Shown: in pieces, positions 44,188-53,871 of the stretch
Layout: every line of letters starts with the position of its first letter
Position numbering within the stretch: the first letter of the stretch is position 1
Origin: XN24 sp035514535
Lineage (GTDB): Bacteria > Pseudomonadota > Gammaproteobacteria > Steroidobacterales > XN24
Reading direction: 5' to 3'
Assembly (NCBI GenBank): GCA_035514535.1
Contig: DATKAZ010000108.1
Coordinates: forward strand, 77,679 to 141,678
Length of the DNA stretch: 64,000 nt
Program-made: the position numbers and the translations under genes
The notes under the pieces: model-generated
The model's database searches: none
What the model was told of the DNA's origin: nothing
Seen by the model: only the letters and a program-made list of their open reading frames with translations

Positions 44188-45399
44188 CTAGATCACCGCG
44201 CCCAGCTTGAAGATCGGCAGGTACATTGCGATCACGAGGCCGCCGACGAGGATGCCGAGGATCGCCATGATCATCGGCTCGATAAGGCTCGACAGGTTGT
44301 CCACGGCGTCGTCCACGTCGCGCTCGAAGAACTCGGCGACCTTGGCGCACATCTCGTCCAGAGAGCCGGATTCCTCGCCCACCGCCACCATCTGGATCAC
44401 CATGTTCGGGAACAGCTCGGTGGCCTCCATGGCGCGCTGCAGCCGCTGGCCCGTCGCGACCTCGGTCCTAATCTCGAGCGTGGCCATTTCGTAGACGATG
44501 TTGCCGGTCGCCCCCGCGACCGACTCGAGCGCCTCGACCAGCGGCACGCCGGCCGCGAACATCGTGGAGAGCGTGCGGGTGAAGCGCGCGATCGCGGCCT
44601 TGCGCACGATCTCGCCGATGATGGGTGTCTTCAGCAAGGCCCGGTCGAGGAAGATGTTGAAGCGCCGCGAGCGCTTCTTGAAGTACATGAAGGTGCTGGC
44701 GGCTGCGATCAGCGCGAGGATGATCATCCAGCCCTGGCTGCGCACGAATTCCGACAGGTTGACGACCATCTGCGTGAACGCGGGCAGGTCGGCGCCGAAG
44801 TCCTTGAACAGGCTGTCGAACTGCGGGATGACGAACACCAGCAGAATGACGGTCACGATGACGGCGACCACCAGCACGGCCGCCGGGTAGGTGAGCGCCT
44901 TCTTGATCTTCTTCTTGATCGCCTCGGTCTTTTCCTTGTAGGTGGCGATCTTGTCCAGCAGCGTCTCGAGCGCGCCGGACTGCTCGCCGGAATTGACCAG
45001 GTTGACGAACAGGTCGTCGAAATACAGCGGATGCTTCGCGAGGGATTCCGCAAGGGTGGTGCCGCTCTCGAGGTCCACCTTGATGGCATTGAGCAGCTTC
45101 TGCATGCCCGGGTTCTCGTGCCCCGCGGCCACGATGTCGAACGCCTGCACGAGCGGGATACCGGCCTGCAGCATGGTCGCAAGCTGGCGGCTGAAGACCG
45201 CGATGTCCCCAGTGGTGACTTTAGCGCGCTTGCGGAACAGCGTGCTCTGGCGGCGGATATTGGTGGGGACGAGGCCCTGGCGGCGCAGCGTGGCGCGCAC
45301 GGCGGCCTCGTTGACGGCCATCACCTGGCCCTTGAGGATCGTGCCCTTCGGGTCCTTGCCGACCCAGGAAAACGGGATTTGCTTGGCGGCTTCTGCCAT
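44188..45399 (-). CDS. pilC: type IV pilus inner-membrane platform protein
   Basis: 403 residues of the GspF/PilC family with two homologous halves, each with an FSRQLATMLQAGIPLVQAFD-like motif (second: FTRTLSTMFAAGVPLVEALE) and large hydrophobic helices (TYPAAVLVVAVIVTVILLVF; MIILALIAAASTFMYF; IEPMIMAILGILVGGLVIAM). It links the PilB motor to the growing pilus. It lies 47 nt after pilB and 33 nt before pilD. Confidence 0.95.
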   Translation of the reverse strand: MAEAAKQIPFSWVGKDPKGTILKGQVMAVNEAAVRATLRRQGLVPTNIRRQSTLFRKRAKVTTGDIAVFSRQLATMLQAGIPLVQAFDIVAAGHENPGMQKLLNAIKVDLESGTTLAESLAKHPLYFDDLFVNLVNSGEQSGALETLLDKIATYKEKTEAIKKKIKKALTYPAAVLVVAVIVTVILLVFVIPQFDSLFKDFGADLPAFTQMVVNLSEFVRSQGWMIILALIAAASTFMYFKKRSRRFNIFLDRALLKTPIIGEIVRKAAIARFTRTLSTMFAAGVPLVEALESVAGATGNIVYEMATLEIRTEVATGQRLQRAMEATELFPNMVIQMVAVGEESGSLDEMCAKVAEFFERDVDDAVDNLSSLIEPMIMAILGILVGGLVIAMYLPIFKLGAVI

Positions 45400-45446
45400 G
45401 GCGGTTTACTCGTCCTGCTCGTCGTTTATCTGCATCGCCGCGTCGC

Positions 45447-47165
45447 CTAGTCGATGGTGACGCGGTTGATTTCCTCGAGGCTGGTGAGGCCGTTCTTGAC
45501 CTTGTGCAGCCCGGCGCGGCGCAGGTCCCAGATGCCTTCCTTGTCGGCCTCGGTGGCGATCTGCATCGCGTTGCCGCCCTCCATGATGATCCGCCCTATG
45601 GTCTCGGACACCGGCATCACCTGGAAGATACCCGCCCGGCCCTTGTAGCCGTCGTTGCACTTGCTGCAGCCCACAGGCGTGTAGATCGTCAGGCCCTCGT
45701 CGACCTCGGCCTCGGTAAAGCCCTCGCGGAGGAGCGCCTCGCGCGGAATTTCCTTGGCCTCCTTGCAGTTGTCGCACAGCTTGCGTGCCAGGCGCTGGGC
45801 GATGATCAGCGTGATAGAGGAAGCGATGGCATAAGGGGGGACGCCCATGTCTACCATGCGCGTCAGGGTCTTGGGCGCATCGTTGGTATGCAGCGTGGAG
45901 AGCACGAGATGGCCCGTCTGCGCCGCCTTGATGGCAATCTCGGCCGTCTCGAGGTCGCGGATCTCGCCGACCATGATGATGTCCGGATCCTGGCGCAGGA
46001 AGGCGCGCAGCGCCGAGGCGAAGGTCAGGCCCACCTTCGGGTTGACGTTCACCTGGTTGACCCCCGGCAGGTTGATTTCGGCCGGGTCCTCCGCGGTGGA
46101 AATGTTGCGGTCGTCCGTATTGAGGATGTTCAGCCCCGTGTACAGCGAGACGGTCTTGCCGCTGCCCGTCGGGCCGGTGACCAGGATCATGCCGTAGGGC
46201 TTGGAGAGGGCGTCCATGTAGAGCTGCTTCTGGAAGTCCTCGTAGCCGAGCGCATCGATGCCCAGCTTGGCCTGGCCCGGGTCGAGGATACGCATCACCA
46301 CCTTCTCGCCGTACAGGGTGGGCAGCGTGTTGACGCGGAAGTCGATGGCGCGGTTGGCGGACAGCTTGAGCTTGATGCGCCCGTCCTGCGGAACGCGGCG
46401 CTCGGCGATGTCCAAGCGCGCCATGACCTTGATGCGCGCCGTGACCTTGTTGGCGAGGGCCACCGGCGGGCGGGTGATCTCTTTCAGCACGCCGTCGAGG
46501 CGCGTGCGCACGCGGTAGAACTTCTCGAAGGGCTCGAAGTGGATGTCCGAGGCGCCCTTGTGGATGGCGTCCAACAGCACCTTGTTGACGAAGCGCACGA
46601 TCGGCGCGTCGTCGATCTCGTCGCGCGTGACGTCCGCCACGGCGTCCTTCTCTTTCTCGATGTCGACGTTCTCGAGATCGAGGTCGTCCCCGCCGAGGCT
46701 CTGGAAGGTCGAGTCGAGCGCCTCGGACAGGCGCACGAGGACCGCGTCGAGCTTGTTGTCCTCGACCACGATCGCCTCGATGCTCATGCCCGTGGCGAAC
46801 TTGATCTCGTCGATGGCCTGCAGCCGGGTCGGGTCGGAGACCCCCACAAACACGCGCCGGCCGCGGCGGAACAGGGGCAGCACCCGGTGGCGGTGCATCA
46901 GCTTGTCGTCGATCAGGCGCGCGACGTCCAGGTCGATCTCGATGGCGTCGAGATCCAGCACGGGGACGCCGAACTCGTGGCAGGCGGCCCCCGCGATGTC
47001 GCGCGGGTCGGCGAGATTCTTCTCGACCAGGTAAGTGACGACCGACGAATTCACGGACTTTTGCGACTCCGCCTCGGCCTCGGCCGCGATGGACTCGTTG
47101 ATGACGCCCTCCTGCACGAGGCGCCGGGGGAGGCCGGTCAGTCTGGCTTGGGCGGTGGCTGCCAT
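45447..47165 (-). CDS. pilB: type IV pilus extension ATPase
   Basis: 572-residue hexameric motor. N-terminal GspE/MshEN domain (ACHEFGVPVLDLDAIEIDLD), then the ATPase core with Walker A LVTGPTGSGKTVSLYTGLN, Asp box, Walker B region DPDIIMVGEIRDLETAEIAI, His box HLVLSTLHTNDAPKTLTRMV, and a tetracysteine zinc site CDNCKEAKE...CSKCNDGY. The leader between pilA and pilB carries a strong hairpin, so pilB may be read partly by readthrough. Confidence 0.96.
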   Translation of the reverse strand: MAATAQARLTGLPRRLVQEGVINESIAAEAEAESQKSVNSSVVTYLVEKNLADPRDIAGAACHEFGVPVLDLDAIEIDLDVARLIDDKLMHRHRVLPLFRRGRRVFVGVSDPTRLQAIDEIKFATGMSIEAIVVEDNKLDAVLVRLSEALDSTFQSLGGDDLDLENVDIEKEKDAVADVTRDEIDDAPIVRFVNKVLLDAIHKGASDIHFEPFEKFYRVRTRLDGVLKEITRPPVALANKVTARIKVMARLDIAERRVPQDGRIKLKLSANRAIDFRVNTLPTLYGEKVVMRILDPGQAKLGIDALGYEDFQKQLYMDALSKPYGMILVTGPTGSGKTVSLYTGLNILNTDDRNISTAEDPAEINLPGVNQVNVNPKVGLTFASALRAFLRQDPDIIMVGEIRDLETAEIAIKAAQTGHLVLSTLHTNDAPKTLTRMVDMGVPPYAIASSITLIIAQRLARKLCDNCKEAKEIPREALLREGFTEAEVDEGLTIYTPVGCSKCNDGYKGRAGIFQVMPVSETIGRIIMEGGNAMQIATEADKEGIWDLRRAGLHKVKNGLTSLEEINRVTID

Positions 47166-47329
47166 CGGGGGCCCTTGTGATCCTTGCGGTTTCTGCCGGA
47201 AATGCCGGGTGGTCGAGGCTCGAAGTCTGTTAGACGCCGGGGAGCTAAGCCGCCGACTGGTTCACATAATTCGCCGAGTCTAGCGTACTGCCGGGAGTGG
47301 ACCAAGATTTCCGGCAGCAGCAAAGAATC

Positions 47330-47361
47330 GGGGCGCCGTTTCAGGATCGAAACGGCGCCCC
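47330..47361 (-). terminator. pilA transcription terminator / attenuator before pilB
   Basis: A perfect 13-bp stem (GGGGCGCCGTTTC against GAAACGGCGCCCC) with a 6-nt loop, about 50 nt past the pilA stop. On the pilA strand it is followed by CGATTCTTTGCT, a weak T-rich tract. Such hairpins let pilin mRNA greatly exceed pilBCD mRNA. Confidence 0.75.
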
Positions 47362-47412
47362 TTTGATAGTCTTCCGAGAGACAGCGTTCAAGCTGTCAAA
47401 AGGATTAATACA

Positions 47413-47871
47413 TCAAGGACGACACTGGGCGGGTCGGTACTTCGAGGGAAGAGTTCCCCCTGTGCAGTCCAGCTGCAGACCTGTGTCCATAGCCGTGTAC
47501 TGGAAAAAGATCGTCTCCGCGTTGGCATCGCCACCCAGGGTCGCGGTCGTGACCGTCATCAGAATCCGATTAGCGGTAAAGCCCGAGAAGTCGGAAACGG
47601 CGAGAGTCGGATCGGCGGCGACCGTCGTCGGGAGTGCCGCGATGTTAGCCTGGACCTGCTCCGCCACAGATGACGTTATCGAGAACGCACCGACCGATGC
47701 GTACTCTTCGTAAAGCTGGTTCTTGGCGCCACCAGCACCTGTCACGATTTCCGACACCTTGGCGCGGATCGTGTAGTCCTGGTACGCGGGAATGGCGATG
47801 GCCGCCAGTATGCCGATAATCGCGACGACGATCATCAGCTCGATGAGTGTAAAGCCCTGCTGCTTGCGCAT
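47413..47871 (-). CDS. pilA: type IV major pilin
   Basis: 152 residues. Short leader MRKQQG cut before Phe, then the classic N-terminus FTLIELMIVVAIIGILAAIA with Glu5 and the long hydrophobic helix, PAYQDYTIRAKVSEI next. The C-terminus has a two-cysteine disulfide loop (DCTGGTLPSKYRPAQC). It is a type IVa pilin. The start was chosen by the GGAG ribosome-binding site and leader length; an upstream in-frame ATG would add a non-pilin leader. Driven by a sigma54 promoter about 75 nt upstream. Confidence 0.95.
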   Translation of the reverse strand: MRKQQGFTLIELMIVVAIIGILAAIAIPAYQDYTIRAKVSEIVTGAGGAKNQLYEEYASVGAFSITSSVAEQVQANIAALPTTVAADPTLAVSDFSGFTANRILMTVTTATLGGDANAETIFFQYTAMDTGLQLDCTGGTLPSKYRPAQCRP

Positions 47872-47947
47872 GTCGATCTCCTTCGGGGAGTGAGTCGGTG
47901 AAGACGGTTGTGAGTTCGTGGCGATCACTCGCCCTCGGCGGAATAGC

Positions 47948-47963
47948 TGCAAACGGCGTGCCA
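47948..47963 (-). promoter_or_regulatory. consensus sigma54 promoter of pilA
   Basis: Read on the minus strand: TGGCACGCCGTTTGCA, an exact match to the -24/-12 pattern TGGCACG-N4-TTGCW. Transcription should begin near 47937 and leave a leader of about 65 nt. The activator PilR, a sigma54-dependent response regulator, is encoded directly upstream, as in Pseudomonas. Confidence 0.88.
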
Positions 47964-48117
47964 ACCTGCCCGGTCGTGAGTTAAGTCGCGGATAATAATG
48001 AATAAAGCGATTCGGTTGGGAGCGCTGGCTCGCATAGCGACGCCGTGACCGCCGTCACATTCCGGTCAGAAAGTGACGCGGGACGTCACCTCGTGACGGG
48101 CCGGGCGGCCAGCCGGC

Positions 48118-49497
<1,380 letters not shown>

Positions 49498-51126
49498 TCA
49501 GGTCTCCCAGCGCTGCGGGTCGGAGAAGATGATACGAAAAACGCAGCCGCCGCCGTGACGTGGTTCGTAAACCAGCGCGGCGCGGTTGACCTCGCAGAGC
49601 TCGCGCGCGATGAACAGGCCCAGCCCGGAGCCGGCGCGCTGCTCGGCCTGGTTGCCGGCGCGGAAGAACGGCTCGAACACGCGCTCGACCAGCTCCGGCG
49701 GGATGCCCGGGCCGCGGTCGAGTACCTCGAGGAACGGCCGGCCGGAGCCGGCGCGCCGCCCGATGGCCAGCTCGACGCGCGGCGCGGCGCCCTCGGCGAC
49801 GGCATAGCGCAGCACGTTCTCGCACAGATTTGTGGCGACCTGGTGGAGGTGGCCGGGGTCCATGCGCACCTCCAGCGGCGCGCCCGAGATCTCGAGGTCG
49901 ACGGCCGTCTCCGGCAGGTCGGCGGAGCCGGCGAACTCCTCGACGAACTGTTTAGCCCACTCGACCAGGTCGATGCGCTCCGGGTTGAGCTGCTCGCGGC
50001 GCGAGAGCTGCAGCACGTTCTCGACGATGTTGCTGACGCGCGTGGCGTTGTTCTCGATGATCGTGGTGAGACGCTCCTGCGCGTCCGCGGAGCTCTCGCC
50101 CTCGGCGAGCAGCTGCGCGGCATGGCTGAGCGCGCCGACCGGGTTGCGGATCTCGTGCGCGATGCTGGCCGAGAGCCGCCCGAGGGCCGCAAGCTTGGCC
50201 TGCTGGGCCTTCTCCGACTGGATCGAGGTGTCCTCGAGGAAGATCAGCAACGCGCCACTCTTGGGGCGCCCGATCGGGGCGAAGTACGAAATGATCTTGG
50301 TGGTGCCGTCCGACGAGGCGAACGGCACCGGCGGATCCGCGTTGCCGCGCTCGCGCCACTGGCGCACGGCCTGCTCGAGCTCGGCCGAGGCCTCGCTGAT
50401 GGGGCGGCCGCGCCAGCCGGCGCCGATGCCGAGGTACTTGGCCGCGGCTTCGTTCATCAGCCGGATGTGGTCATCGGCGTCGAGCACGACGATGCTCTCG
50501 CGCAGGTTCTGCACGATGTATTCGTTGAGCTGGTTGAGGTTCTCGAGGTCCACGCCGCGCTGGCGCGCGAGCGCCTCGCTCTCGCTCAGGCGCCGCGCCA
50601 GCGGCGAGGCGGCGAGGGCGAGCACCATCAACAGCCCCCCGAACAGCCCGGCCGGCGCGGTGTCGCTGGCCGAGAGCTGGCCGCGCGCCACGTCCAGCGC
50701 CTGGATGGCGAGGACCGCGAAGGTCGCGAGCGAGGCGAAGGCGAGCGCGCGCAGGCGCGAGGAGACGAACGCGAGCGCGCTGACCGTGATGATCAGCAGG
50801 TTGGCGACGCCGCTGGTGAGCCCGCCGCTGGCCCAGGTCAGGACGCCGATGGCGACGACGTCGAAGCCGCCCTGGGCGAGCGCCTGGGCGCCGATCGAGG
50901 GCCAGTGCTGGTTGACGGCGAAGTCGTTGATCGCGGCCCACACGAAGGTGGACAGCACGGCGGCGAGGAACAGGTCGGGGTGCGTCGCGCCCACGAGGCG
51001 CGGGTCGGCCGGGTAGATGAACATCGCGAACAGCACCGCGGAATACAGCAGGCGGAAGGCATTGAGCAGCCTGAGCGTGCGCCAGGCGAATTCCGGGGCG
51101 AGGGTCTGCGCGCGTTTCGGGGTCAT
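49498..51126 (-). CDS. pilS: sensor histidine kinase PilS
   Basis: 542 residues. About six N-terminal hydrophobic helices (LLYSAVLFAMFIYP; LFLAAVLSTFVWAAIND; VANLLIITVSALAFVSSRL), a PAS-like domain (NLRESIVVLDADDHIRLMNE), then the H box ASIAHEIRNPVGALSHAAQL, N box NLCENVLRYA and G boxes DRGPGIPPELVERVFEPFF and GSGLGLFIAREL. In Pseudomonas PilS senses pilin in the membrane and tunes PilR. It precedes pilR without a gap. Confidence 0.95.
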   Translation of the reverse strand: MTPKRAQTLAPEFAWRTLRLLNAFRLLYSAVLFAMFIYPADPRLVGATHPDLFLAAVLSTFVWAAINDFAVNQHWPSIGAQALAQGGFDVVAIGVLTWASGGLTSGVANLLIITVSALAFVSSRLRALAFASLATFAVLAIQALDVARGQLSASDTAPAGLFGGLLMVLALAASPLARRLSESEALARQRGVDLENLNQLNEYIVQNLRESIVVLDADDHIRLMNEAAAKYLGIGAGWRGRPISEASAELEQAVRQWRERGNADPPVPFASSDGTTKIISYFAPIGRPKSGALLIFLEDTSIQSEKAQQAKLAALGRLSASIAHEIRNPVGALSHAAQLLAEGESSADAQERLTTIIENNATRVSNIVENVLQLSRREQLNPERIDLVEWAKQFVEEFAGSADLPETAVDLEISGAPLEVRMDPGHLHQVATNLCENVLRYAVAEGAAPRVELAIGRRAGSGRPFLEVLDRGPGIPPELVERVFEPFFRAGNQAEQRAGSGLGLFIARELCEVNRAALVYEPRHGGGCVFRIIFSDPQRWET

Positions 51127-51470
51127 AGGAAGAGGGCTCGCGCGGCGACGCAGAGCCGCGGAGATGCCGAGAGTTTATTTATATAAGTCAATATTCTGCG
51201 CTCTTGTTCCGGGTCGCGCGGCGGGCCCGTGCCGAATCGCCGGCGACGGCCGTCGCGCGAGCCCTCTTCATCTTTTGCCTGGGGCGCGCCGATGCGACAG
51301 AATACCGGCCTTTACGCTGGATGGGGAATCGATGGGGGCACTGCTTTAAAGGGGACACTGCTTTTAAGCAGTGTCCCCTTCCTGCCAGATGGGGACACTC
51401 CTTGAAAGGAGTGTCCCCTTGAGAGGAGTGTCCCCATCCGCAACCGCCCGCAACCTGGAGTCGCGCCCGC
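51127..51470. other. divergent pilS/sucC spacer with inverted repeat and palindrome cluster
   Basis: 344 bp with no gene. Near pilS, a perfect 16-bp inverted repeat (GAAGAGGGCTCGCGCG at 51129-51144, complement at 51254-51269) flanks an AT-rich centre (TTTATTTATATAAG at 51174-51187) that could hold the pilS promoter. A weak rightward match TTGCCT-N17-CAGAAT (51275-51303) might serve sucC. The right third (51334-51437) is filled with GGGGACACT-family palindromes. Confidence 0.65.
51334..51437. repeat. cluster of GGGGACACT-family palindromes, copies 6-7 plus halves
   Basis: A half (GGGGGCACTGCTTTAAA), then a perfect hairpin 51351-51378 (GGGGACACTGCTTT plus its complement), then a second hairpin 51391-51418 (GGGGACACTCCTT with complement), and a trailing half GGAGTGTCCCCATCC. 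The outer arms are the same and the inner arms differ between the two hairpins. The trailing half can pair alternatively with the second hairpin's left arm. Ends about 33 nt before the sucC start. Confidence 0.88.
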
Positions 51471-52643
51471 ATGAACCTCCATGAATACCAGGCCAAGCAA
51501 CTGTTTGCCGAGTACGGCATCCCGGTTTCGCGCGGGATTCCGGCGCGCAGTGCCGAGGACGCGGCCAAGGCGGCCGAGGAGATCGGCGGCAGCTCCTGGG
51601 TCGTGAAGGCCCAGGTGCACGCCGGCGGGCGCGGCAAGGCGGGCGGCGTGAAGCTCGTCGAGTCGAGCGAGCATGTGCGCGAGGCGGCCGCGAAGATGCT
51701 CGGCCAAAGGCTCGTCACGCACCAGACCGGCCCCGAGGGCCTGCCGGTCAGCATCGTCTACATCGAGGCCGGCTCCTCGATCGAGCGCGAGCTGTACTTG
51801 AGCCTGCTGGTGGATCGCAGCCGGGAGCGCGTCGTGGTGATGGCGTCCGCGGCCGGGGGCATTGACATCGAGAAGGTCGCGGCGAAGACGCCCGAGAAGA
51901 TCTTCACCGTCGACATCCATCCCGCGGCCGGGCTGCAGCCCTACCAGGCGCGCCTGATCGCCTTCGGCCTCGAGCTGAAGGGCGACCAGATCGGGCAGTT
52001 CACCAAGCTGCTGCAGAACCTGTACCGGCTGTTCGTCGAGCGCGACTGCAGCCTGCTCGAGGTCAACCCGCTGATCGTCAACGGCGAAGGCAAGCTGCAC
52101 GCGCTGGACGCCAAGATAGGCATCGAGTCGAATGCGCTGTTCCGCCAGTCGCGGCTGATGGAGTGGCGCGACCCGTCGCAGGAAGACGAGATGGAGAACC
52201 GCGCCTCGGCGCACGGCCTGAACTACGTCTCGCTGGACGGCCAGATCGCGTGCATGGTGAACGGTGCGGGGCTCGCGATGGCGACCATGGACCTGATCAA
52301 GCTGCACGGCGGCGCGCCGGCCAATTTCCTCGACGTCGGCGGCGGCGCGACGGCGGAGCGCGTGGCCGAGGCCTTCAAGCTCGTCCTCTCGAACGATAAC
52401 GTGCGGGCGATCCTGGTGAACATTTTCGGCGGCATCGTCCGCTGTGACCTGATCGCCGAGGGCATCATCCAGGCGGTCAAGGAAGTCGGGGTGAAGGTGC
52501 CGGTGGTGGTGCGCCTCGAGGGCACCAACGTGGCGCGCGGGCGCGAGCTGCTCGAGAGCAGCGACGTGGACATCATCGCGGCCGAGGACCTCACCGACGC
52601 GGCCAAGAAGGCCGTCGCGGCGGCCGACAAGTCGGCGTCATGA
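51471..52643 (+). CDS. sucC: succinyl-CoA synthetase beta subunit
   Basis: 390-residue ATP-grasp subunit of the TCA-cycle enzyme that makes ATP/GTP from succinyl-CoA. MNLHEYQAKQLFAEYGIPVS, WVVKAQVHAGGRGKAGGVKL, LLEVNPLIVNGEGKLHALDA, and the C-terminal GAPANFLDVGGGATAERVAE with NIFGGIVRCDLIAEGI. Length is normal. sucD follows after 25 nt. The sucCD pair next to pilRS matches Xanthomonas-type gene order. Confidence 0.97.
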   Translation: MNLHEYQAKQLFAEYGIPVSRGIPARSAEDAAKAAEEIGGSSWVVKAQVHAGGRGKAGGVKLVESSEHVREAAAKMLGQRLVTHQTGPEGLPVSIVYIEAGSSIERELYLSLLVDRSRERVVVMASAAGGIDIEKVAAKTPEKIFTVDIHPAAGLQPYQARLIAFGLELKGDQIGQFTKLLQNLYRLFVERDCSLLEVNPLIVNGEGKLHALDAKIGIESNALFRQSRLMEWRDPSQEDEMENRASAHGLNYVSLDGQIACMVNGAGLAMATMDLIKLHGGAPANFLDVGGGATAERVAEAFKLVLSNDNVRAILVNIFGGIVRCDLIAEGIIQAVKEVGVKVPVVVRLEGTNVARGRELLESSDVDIIAAEDLTDAAKKAVAAADKSAS

Positions 52644-52668
52644 TCGCCAAACTCGGGAACCAGTCAGC

Positions 52669-53538
52669 ATGAGCATCCTCGTAGACGGCAACAGCAAGGT
52701 GATCTGCCAGGGCTTCACCGGCCGGCAGGGCAGTTTCCATTCCGAGCAGTGCATCGAGTACGGCACGAAGATGGTCGGCGGGGTTACGCCCGGAAAGGGC
52801 GGCGAGACGCACCTCGACCTGCCGGTGTTCGACACGGTGCACGCCGCGGTCGCGAAGACGGGCGCGGAAGTCAGCATGATCTACGTGCCCGCGCCGTACG
52901 CGGCGGACGCGATCCTCGAGGCGGCCGACGCCGGCATTCGTGTGATTGTATGCATCACCGAGGGCATCCCGGTGCTCGACATGGTGAAGGTGAAAGCCGC
53001 ACTGCTGGATTACGACTGCCGCCTGATCGGGCCGAACTGCCCGGGGATCATCACGCCCGGCGGGGCGAAGATCGGCATCATGCCCGGCTTCATCCACAAG
53101 CCCGGCAAGGTGGGCATCGTGTCGCGCTCCGGCACGCTCACCTACGAGGCGGTGTACCAGACGACGAAGAACGGCCTCGGCCAGTCGACCTGCTTGGGGA
53201 TCGGCGGCGACCCGGTGCGCGGCATGAGCTTCATCGACTGCCTCGAGCTGTTCGAGCAGGACGACCAGACGGAGGCCGTGCTCATGGTCGGCGAGATCGG
53301 CGGCAGCGACGAGGAGGCCGCGGCCGAGTACATCGCGGGGCACATGTCCAAGCCGGTGGTCGCCTATATTGCGGGCGTCACGGCGCCGCCGGGCAAGCGC
53401 ATGGGCCATGCGGGGGCGATCGTCTCCGGCGGCAAGGGCACCGCCGAGGAGAAGTTCGTCGCGCTCGAGGCCGCCGGCGTCACGACCGTGCGCTCGCCCG
53501 CCGAGCTCGGCTCCACCATCCTCGAGCGCCTCGCCTGA
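52669..53538 (+). CDS. sucD: succinyl-CoA synthetase alpha subunit
   Basis: 289 residues. CoA-binding Rossmann domain (SKVICQGFTGRQGSFHSEQC; GGVTPGKGGETHLDLPVFDT), ligase domain with RLIGPNCPGIITPGGAKIGI and SRSGTLTYEAVYQTT, and the phospho-histidine segment RMGHAGAIVSGGKGTAEEKF. It completes the sucCD operon. Confidence 0.97.
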   Translation: MSILVDGNSKVICQGFTGRQGSFHSEQCIEYGTKMVGGVTPGKGGETHLDLPVFDTVHAAVAKTGAEVSMIYVPAPYAADAILEAADAGIRVIVCITEGIPVLDMVKVKAALLDYDCRLIGPNCPGIITPGGAKIGIMPGFIHKPGKVGIVSRSGTLTYEAVYQTTKNGLGQSTCLGIGGDPVRGMSFIDCLELFEQDDQTEAVLMVGEIGGSDEEAAAEYIAGHMSKPVVAYIAGVTAPPGKRMGHAGAIVSGGKGTAEEKFVALEAAGVTTVRSPAELGSTILERLA

Positions 53539-53626
53539 CGAGGATGGGGCCCGGCGTCTCCGCGGAGACGTGCCGAGATTTGCAGGTTGATCTGTTAACC
53601 TTGCTTGAAGCACTGGGGGATCAGCG

Positions 53627-53839
53627 ATGAGCAGTCGCTATGAAGTCGTGATCTACTGGAACGATGAGGACGAATGTTACCTGGCCGAGGTGCCTGAGTT
53701 GCCGGGTTGGATCGCCCATGGCGCAAACTATCAGGAAGCATTGGCCAACGCCGAGGCGGCAATGGATCACTGGCTGGCGGTTGCCCGTGAGCTCGGCAGG
53801 GTGATCCCTCGACCCCGCCGCAAGGCTGCTCACGCCTGA
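53627..53839 (+). CDS. HicB-family antitoxin-like protein, orphan
   Basis: 70 residues: YEVVIYWNDEDECYLAEVPE, LPGWIAHGANYQEALANAEA, AMDHWLAVARELGRVIPRP. This is the HicB partial RNase-H-fold pattern. HicB normally pairs with the small RNA-binding toxin HicA; the 88 bp upstream and 32 bp downstream have no room for one, so it is a solitary HicB. The tail RPRRKAAHA is basic and no DNA-binding domain follows. Placed between sucD and nadE without disturbing either. Confidence 0.8.
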   Translation: MSSRYEVVIYWNDEDECYLAEVPELPGWIAHGANYQEALANAEAAMDHWLAVARELGRVIPRPRRKAAHA

Positions 53840-53871
53840 GGAATCACCTCTTCTCCCCGGAACCGCTGCAA

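Noticed and set aside
45504..47180. 558-codon plus-strand frame opposite pilB
   Set aside because: Shadow frame; pilB has complete Walker and zinc motifs and correct length.
51204..51422. 72-codon frame with repeated WGHCFKGD-like peptides upstream of sucC
   Set aside because: The repeats come from translating the palindromes; no ribosome-binding site and no homology that I recognise.
51334..51437. Possible CRISPR array because of closely spaced repeats
   Set aside because: Repeats are palindromes with irregular spacing, no uniform spacers and no cas genes in the window.
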